DNA from: Geomonas azotofigens
GTDB taxonomy: Bacteria > Desulfobacterota > Desulfuromonadia > Geobacterales > Geobacteraceae
Reading direction: 5' to 3'
Assembly: GCF_018919395.1 (NCBI RefSeq)
Contig: NZ_JAHLME010000001.1
Span: 186,001 to 250,000, forward strand
DNA length: 64,000 nucleotides
The translations under genes and the position numbers were made by a program. Below the pieces are notes generated by a model that saw only the letters and a program-made list of their open reading frames with translations, did no database searches and was not told the origin of the DNA. Position 1 is the stretch's first letter; the number at the start of each line of letters is the position of its first letter. Shown in pieces: positions 60,210 to 64,000 of the stretch.

Positions 60210-61652
60210 TCAACCAAACCACGCCTGCCTCAGCAGCTTGATCCCCTCGGCGATCTCCTCCGCGGAGAGACCGCCGAAACCGATCATGATCAGGTTCTCC
60301 GGCGCGGCCTCCGGGTTTTGCCAGAACTGGCGGGTCGGCGACACCTTGACCTGGTACGCCGCCGCCCGCTGCACCATCGCCTCCTGGCTCTCACCCGTGA
60401 AATACTCGAGCAGGACGTGCAGCCCAGCGTTCTGCCCCGAGATACGCACCCGGTCCCCCATCTCCCGCTGGATCGACTGCACCAGCACCTCGTGCTTCTT
60501 CTTGTTCACCAGGCAGACCTTGCGCAGGTGCCGGTCCCAGTGCCCCCCCGACAGGAGGCTCGCCGCGACGTACTGCTGCAGCCTCGGCACGGCGCACTTG
60601 TAGCGCTCGAACACCGCGTGGTAGCGGGCCAGAAGCCATAGCGGCAACACCATGTATCCCATGCGCAGCCCCGGCGCGAACGCCTTGGAGAAGGTCCCCA
60701 GGTAGATCACGCGCTCCTGGCAATCGATCGACTGCAGGGCGGGGATGGGCCGGGTGCGGTAGCGGAATTCGCTGTCGTAATCGTCCTCGATGATGACCCC
60801 TCCGCTTTGCTCCGCCCACTGCAAGAGCCTCATGCGGTGCTGGATCGGCATCACCACGCCGGTGGGGAGCTGGTGCGAAGGGGTCACGTAGGCCAGCCGC
60901 GCCCCGCTTTTCCTCAGTTCCGCCGGGTCGATGCCCCATTCCCCCACCGGGATCGGGAGCACCTGGTAGCCGTGGTTTCCGAAGATGACCCTGGTGAAGT
61001 CGTACCCCGGCTCCTCCATCCCCAGGATGCGCTCCTCCCGTGCAAACAGCAGGCAGATCATCATGGCGAGGTCCTGGAGCCCCGCGCCCACCACGATCTG
61101 CTCCGGCGAGCATTTCACCCCCCGGGACTGGCGCAGGTATTTCGCCAGTTCCCGCCGCAGCTGCAGTTCCCCCTGCTTGTCCCCGTAGTAGGCGATGGAA
61201 TCCACCTTGAGCGAGGTGAGCACCTCGTTGTTCAGACGCCGCCACAGCGCGTGGGGGAAGGAGTGCGGGTCGAAGTCGCCGTAGGAGAAGTTGTACTTCA
61301 CCGGCTTGACCAGCGCGGACGCCGGCTCATCCGGGTCCGCGACGTTCCCGCCCGGCGGCGGGAACTCCAACTCCCCCCCGTCCCCGGTTATGCAGGGGAA
61401 ATGCAGCAGGTCTTCCTGGAGGTCCTGCACCACGTACCCCGAGCCATGCCTCCCCTCCACGTACCCCTCGATGCAGAGCTGGTCGTAGGCCGCCTCCACC
61501 GTGTTGCGCGCGATGGAAAGATTTTTCGCCAGGTCCCTGGTCGATGTCAGCCGGCTCCCCTTCTCGTATTCCCCGGTAATGATGTTCTGTTTCAGCTGCT
61601 CATAAAGCTGCTGATACAAAGGCTTTTTCGACTCCGGATTCAGATAGATCAT
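60210..61652 (-). CDS. MocR-family PLP-binding transcription regulator
   Basis: 480 aa. GntR-type winged helix (about 10-80; STRDLAKNLSIARNTVEAAY), a linker with a Pro/Gly-rich segment, then a class I aminotransferase-like domain (about 125-478). The predicted PLP lysine is in LGTFSKAFAPGLRMGYMVL (about residue 320). Such regulators respond to amino-acid or vitamin B6-related ligands. It is divergent from the secreted-protein gene at 61813 and may control it, as well as itself. Confidence 0.9.
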   Translation of the reverse strand: MIYLNPESKKPLYQQLYEQLKQNIITGEYEKGSRLTSTRDLAKNLSIARNTVEAAYDQLCIEGYVEGRHGSGYVVQDLQEDLLHFPCITGDGGELEFPPPGGNVADPDEPASALVKPVKYNFSYGDFDPHSFPHALWRRLNNEVLTSLKVDSIAYYGDKQGELQLRRELAKYLRQSRGVKCSPEQIVVGAGLQDLAMMICLLFAREERILGMEEPGYDFTRVIFGNHGYQVLPIPVGEWGIDPAELRKSGARLAYVTPSHQLPTGVVMPIQHRMRLLQWAEQSGGVIIEDDYDSEFRYRTRPIPALQSIDCQERVIYLGTFSKAFAPGLRMGYMVLPLWLLARYHAVFERYKCAVPRLQQYVAASLLSGGHWDRHLRKVCLVNKKKHEVLVQSIQREMGDRVRISGQNAGLHVLLEYFTGESQEAMVQRAAAYQVKVSPTRQFWQNPEAAPENLIMIGFGGLSAEEIAEGIKLLRQAWFG

Positions 61653-61703
61653 GGCGGCCCTCTCTCATTTCGCTCAGCCGAAAGAATACGCTGTAAACGA
61701 AGT

Positions 61704-61745
61704 GTATCCACAAAATTTATGAAATGTGGCCCTTCACAGGGATAC
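61704..61745. promoter_or_regulatory. Inverted repeat, possible MocR operator
   Basis: GTATCC (61704-61709) and GGATAC (61740-61745) are inverted relative to each other in the 160-bp gap between the regulator and the divergent gene. Nearby CACAGG and CCTATCC are further partial copies. MocR regulators often bind two spaced sites; identity is unproven. Confidence 0.35.
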
Positions 61746-61812
61746 TGTTTGAGTCCTATCCTTACACCAGAAACAAAGCGGTGTAAATACTCACCCACCC
61801 CAGGAGGACATT

Positions 61813-62484
61813 ATGAAAAGTCTCAAAGCCAATCTCCTCACCGTCATGACCATGATCGCAACCGCGCTTTTAGCAGCGTCTCCCCTGACAGCTACTGCAG
61901 CGGAATCCGGCGCAGCAGGCAAGCCGACCCATAGAACGACAACCGAACAGGCGGAACGGATTGAGCTGAAGATAGGCTGGGTGGAAGTGGCCAACGACGG
62001 TTCACTGCACGTCGAGTTCACCGTCAGGGACGGCAACGGCAAGGCCGTCACGGGACTGACCCGCGACGACATCGCCGCGGTCTCATTCGGGCGTCTGGGT
62101 TACGAGGACGAGGTCGGCCTGAGGACGGTGGTCGGTCAACCGGGCAAGATCTGGCTGAGCTACCTGGAGAAGCGCCGCGATGGGCAGGGCGTTGAGCGGA
62201 ACCGGGGCGTGGTCGGACTTGGGGCGAAGGACCGCCTGACCGAGGTGGGGGACGGCGGTTACAGCCTCGAGGTCAAAAGGCCGGCGCGGCTGCTGACCAA
62301 GTTCAGCTACCAGCCCGCGGCCGAAACCGGCGTGCTGCTGAGGATAACGAGGGAGGGGGGCGCGGAAGGGCGCGACTCCTATTTCTGGCGCCCGGCGCTG
62401 GCGAAGAGGATTGAAGTTCCCAAGATGCTGGCGCGTGAAGAAGGCGGCCGCCCCCTAAGCAGCAAGCCGCGCGCCTGGAACTAG
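61813..62484 (+). CDS. Secreted protein, unknown function
   Basis: 223 aa with a Sec signal peptide (MKSLKANLLTVMTMIATALL, cleavage near ATAAESG). The mature protein starts with a beta-rich stretch (VEFTVRDGNGKAVTGLTRDD) that reminds one of the N-terminal domain in OmcA/MtrC-type cytochromes, but there are no CxxCH heme motifs, so it could be a stand-alone or truncated relative. AGGAGGAC precedes the ATG. Divergent from the MocR gene. Confidence 0.7.
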   Translation: MKSLKANLLTVMTMIATALLAASPLTATAAESGAAGKPTHRTTTEQAERIELKIGWVEVANDGSLHVEFTVRDGNGKAVTGLTRDDIAAVSFGRLGYEDEVGLRTVVGQPGKIWLSYLEKRRDGQGVERNRGVVGLGAKDRLTEVGDGGYSLEVKRPARLLTKFSYQPAAETGVLLRITREGGAEGRDSYFWRPALAKRIEVPKMLAREEGGRPLSSKPRAWN

Positions 62485-62577
62485 GCGCTTTCCACTTGCG
62501 GGAGGTTCATAAGTCCCCCCTCTCCTCAAGGGAGGGGTGGACTGAGGTCGGAGTTATTCGAGCCTCGCAAAGGGCAA

Positions 62578-62594
62578 AAGGGGACAGTCCCCTT
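62578..62594. terminator. Palindromic hairpin at the 3' end of convergent genes
   Basis: AAGGGGACAGTCCCCTT is a near-perfect palindrome overlapping the 3' end of the radical SAM gene. The region 62485-62592 has a second small hairpin (62515-62537). Together they may end both converging transcripts; the sequence is also of the REP-like type common in this group. Confidence 0.45.
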
Positions 62595-63510
62595 ACGGAG
62601 CCAGTCCCCTTCCGGACCCCTGCCTGCTCTTTCTCCGCTCCAGCTCGTGATCGATGCAGTTCAGCACCTCGAACTTGGCGAGCGACCAAAGCGGCGCTAC
62701 CAGGTCCTTCCTGTTGCCGTCTCCGGTCAACCGCTGCACCACGATCCTCGGGTCCAGCCGCTCGAGGAAGTCGCAGACCAGCCCGACGTAGCTGTCGCGG
62801 TCCAATAGGGGCACCTCCCCGGCCTGGTACAGCTCGGCCAGGCGGGTGCCGCGCATCACGTGCAGGAGATGAACCTTCACCCCGTCCACGCCGGCCCGGT
62901 TCAGAAAATCCGCGCCGGAAAGCATCTCCTCGCGGCTTTCCCCCGGCAAGCCCAGGATGATGTGGGCGCAGACCCGGATGCCGCGCTTTTGACACTCCCT
63001 GACGGCGGCGCTGAACGACGCGAGGTCGTGGCCGCGGTTGATGGCGGAGAGGGTGCGGTCCAGCGGCGACTGCAGGCCGAGTTCCAGCCAGAAGTAGCAG
63101 CGCCGCGCGTACTCGGCGAGGAGGTCGAGGGTTTCGGTCGGGAGGCAGTCGGGGCGGGTGCCGACGATGAGGCCGACGACGTCCGGCACCGAGAGTGCCT
63201 CGTCGTAGAGCCGGCGCAACTGTTGCACCGGGGCGTAGGTGTTGGAATAGGACTGGAAGTAGGCGATGAAGCGGGAGGCCTTGTACTTTCTTACCATGAC
63301 CTCCTTGGCGTGCTCCAGCTGCTCGGCAACGCCCACCCCCTGCAGGATGCCGTAGGAACCCGATCCCTTGCCGCCGCAGAAGATGCACCCATCCGTCCCG
63401 ACGCTGCCGTCGCGGTTCGGGCAGGTGAACCCCGCGTCCACCGAGAGCCGCTGCACCTTGCAGCCGAACACCCGCTTCAGCTCCTCAGAAAATGCGTTGT
63501 AGCGCTGCAT
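62593..63510 (-). CDS. Radical SAM protein, YhcC / TIGR01212 family
   Basis: 305 aa. Iron-sulfur cluster cysteines in CPNRDGSVGTDGCIFC (C-x11-C-x2-C, about residues 30-45), then GGKGSGSYG, AYFQSYSNTY, WLELGLQS and HIILGLPGESREEM, all typical of this family. It has the radical SAM TIM-barrel core; the reaction is not established. ATTTCATGC start with GAGGAG upstream. A frame at 62507-63388 over the same DNA is a shadow. Confidence 0.9.
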   Translation of the reverse strand: MQRYNAFSEELKRVFGCKVQRLSVDAGFTCPNRDGSVGTDGCIFCGGKGSGSYGILQGVGVAEQLEHAKEVMVRKYKASRFIAYFQSYSNTYAPVQQLRRLYDEALSVPDVVGLIVGTRPDCLPTETLDLLAEYARRCYFWLELGLQSPLDRTLSAINRGHDLASFSAAVRECQKRGIRVCAHIILGLPGESREEMLSGADFLNRAGVDGVKVHLLHVMRGTRLAELYQAGEVPLLDRDSYVGLVCDFLERLDPRIVVQRLTGDGNRKDLVAPLWSLAKFEVLNCIDHELERRKSRQGSGRGLAP

Positions 63511-63608
63511 GAAATCTCCTCGGCTTCTCTTCTAACATAGAGGGGCAGGATGGATCAATGACGCTGCCACGGTTATCCAAATCTTGTTGGTGCCTGGACG
63601 ATCGCATG

Positions 63609-63637
63609 CTGTAGGGGCGAATAATCATTCGCCCGCC
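63609..63637. repeat. REP-like palindrome, third copy
   Basis: CTGTAGGGGCGAATAATCAT starts at 63609 and continues TCGCCC. It matches the arms at 2437-2543. Located between the radical SAM gene and the JAB gene; no gene is seen in 63511-63730. Confidence 0.8.
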
Positions 63638-63730
63638 TCCGACGGTTGCCGGATTGCCAAAGGCGCCCTCCCCCCCGCCCCTGCTTTTGTGTTGCCTCCC
63701 CCACCCAAACCCTGTATCTTCAACCGGGTC

Positions 63731-64000
63731 ATGCAAAAGTACTTTTCAGCTCTCGCCATCGAGCAGCTCCGCAACGCAATCACCGAAGCAAACGGCAACG
63801 AAGTCTTCTTTTTGGGTCGCACCGACGAGGCGCGCATCGTCGTGACGGTGGAGCCGCTCGCCCGCGGCAACAAGGACGCCGTCCCCGCCATCATGATCGC
63901 CTGCTCCTTCGGCGACGTGGTCATCCACAACCACCCTTCCGGCAACCTCACCCCTTCGCAACCGGACATCGAGATCGCCTCGCTCCTGGGGAACCAGGGG
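63731..64000 (+). CDS. JAB/RadC-type metalloprotease domain protein (3' end beyond window)
   Basis: 90 codons from the ATG at 63731 with no stop before the edge. The JAMM metal-binding motif HNHPSGNLTPSQPD (about residues 66-79) is complete, with H-x-H and S-x2-D. The N-terminus (MQKYFSALAIEQLRNAITEA) precedes it. In Geobacter-like genomes such JAB domains can be fused to helicases; whether that is so here lies outside the window. A minus-strand frame (63625-63969) over the same DNA is a shadow. Confidence 0.82.
   Translation, partial: MQKYFSALAIEQLRNAITEANGNEVFFLGRTDEARIVVTVEPLARGNKDAVPAIMIACSFGDVVIHNHPSGNLTPSQPDIEIASLLGNQG

Noticed and set aside
62507-63388. 293-aa minus-strand frame
   Set aside because: Overlaps the radical SAM gene in another frame; only the 62593-63510 frame has the cluster cysteines.

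Overview
The window looks like a chromosomal segment of a high-GC, motile member of the Geobacterales (Geobacter / Citrifermentans / Geomonas type). The reasons are the rho-rpmE pair, the flhA-flhF-flhG-fliA-flg gene order, flbT/flaF beside a short flagellin, the abundance of TPR-glycosyltransferase fusions, and GTAGGGGCGAATAAT-type dispersed palindromes. This assignment is an inference from gene content; no rRNA or other marker is present.

Layout. 1-5.3 kb is housekeeping: rpmE (cut by the left edge), rho with a strong promoter and long leader, a small GGQ release-factor-like protein, a Tat-exported metallophosphoesterase, a cytidylate-kinase-like protein and an EamA transporter. 5.4-30.5 kb (+ strand) is a glycosyltransferase (GT) island: a GT61 protein, a GT2-TPR protein, a TPR/Ig-like protein, then seven-gene-scale coding capacity packed into six tightly spaced genes (10232-30508) that include a 990-aa GT/CmcI/methyltransferase fusion, a 2305-aa protein with seven catalytic modules, a 1297-aa triple-GT2 protein and two TPR-GT41 (OGT/SPINDLY-like) proteins, one fused to a fucosyltransferase-like module. 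30.7-43.8 kb (- strand) holds flaF, flbT, an unknown gene, fliC, two large TPR-GT9 repeat proteins, a GT4 protein, motB, motA and flbD. 43.9-56.8 kb (- strand) is a single 14-gene flagellar operon, flhA-flhF-flhG-fliA-flgF-flgG-flgA-flgH-flgI-flgJ-flgM-flgN-flgK-flgL, ending in a clear terminator. 57-64 kb is unrelated: an Omp85-type barrel, an FRG-domain protein, a lipoprotein, a MocR regulator with a divergent secreted protein, a YhcC-type radical SAM protein and the start of a JAB/RadC-type protein.

How it fits together. Reading the upstream regions shows sigma-54 type (-24/-12) elements in front of flhA and also in front of four glycosyltransferase units (5426, 6575, 10159 and 41784). Sigma-28 type elements lie in front of fliC, flbD-motAB and the TPR/Ig-like gene at 8612. 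The glycosyltransferases therefore appear to be wired into the flagellar transcription cascade and to flank the flagellin gene on both sides. The simplest reading is a large flagellin-glycosylation locus built from multi-catalytic, TPR-bearing enzymes, next to flbT/flaF. This is an inference that needs glycoproteomics and promoter mapping; no nucleotide-sugar biosynthesis genes are seen in the window.
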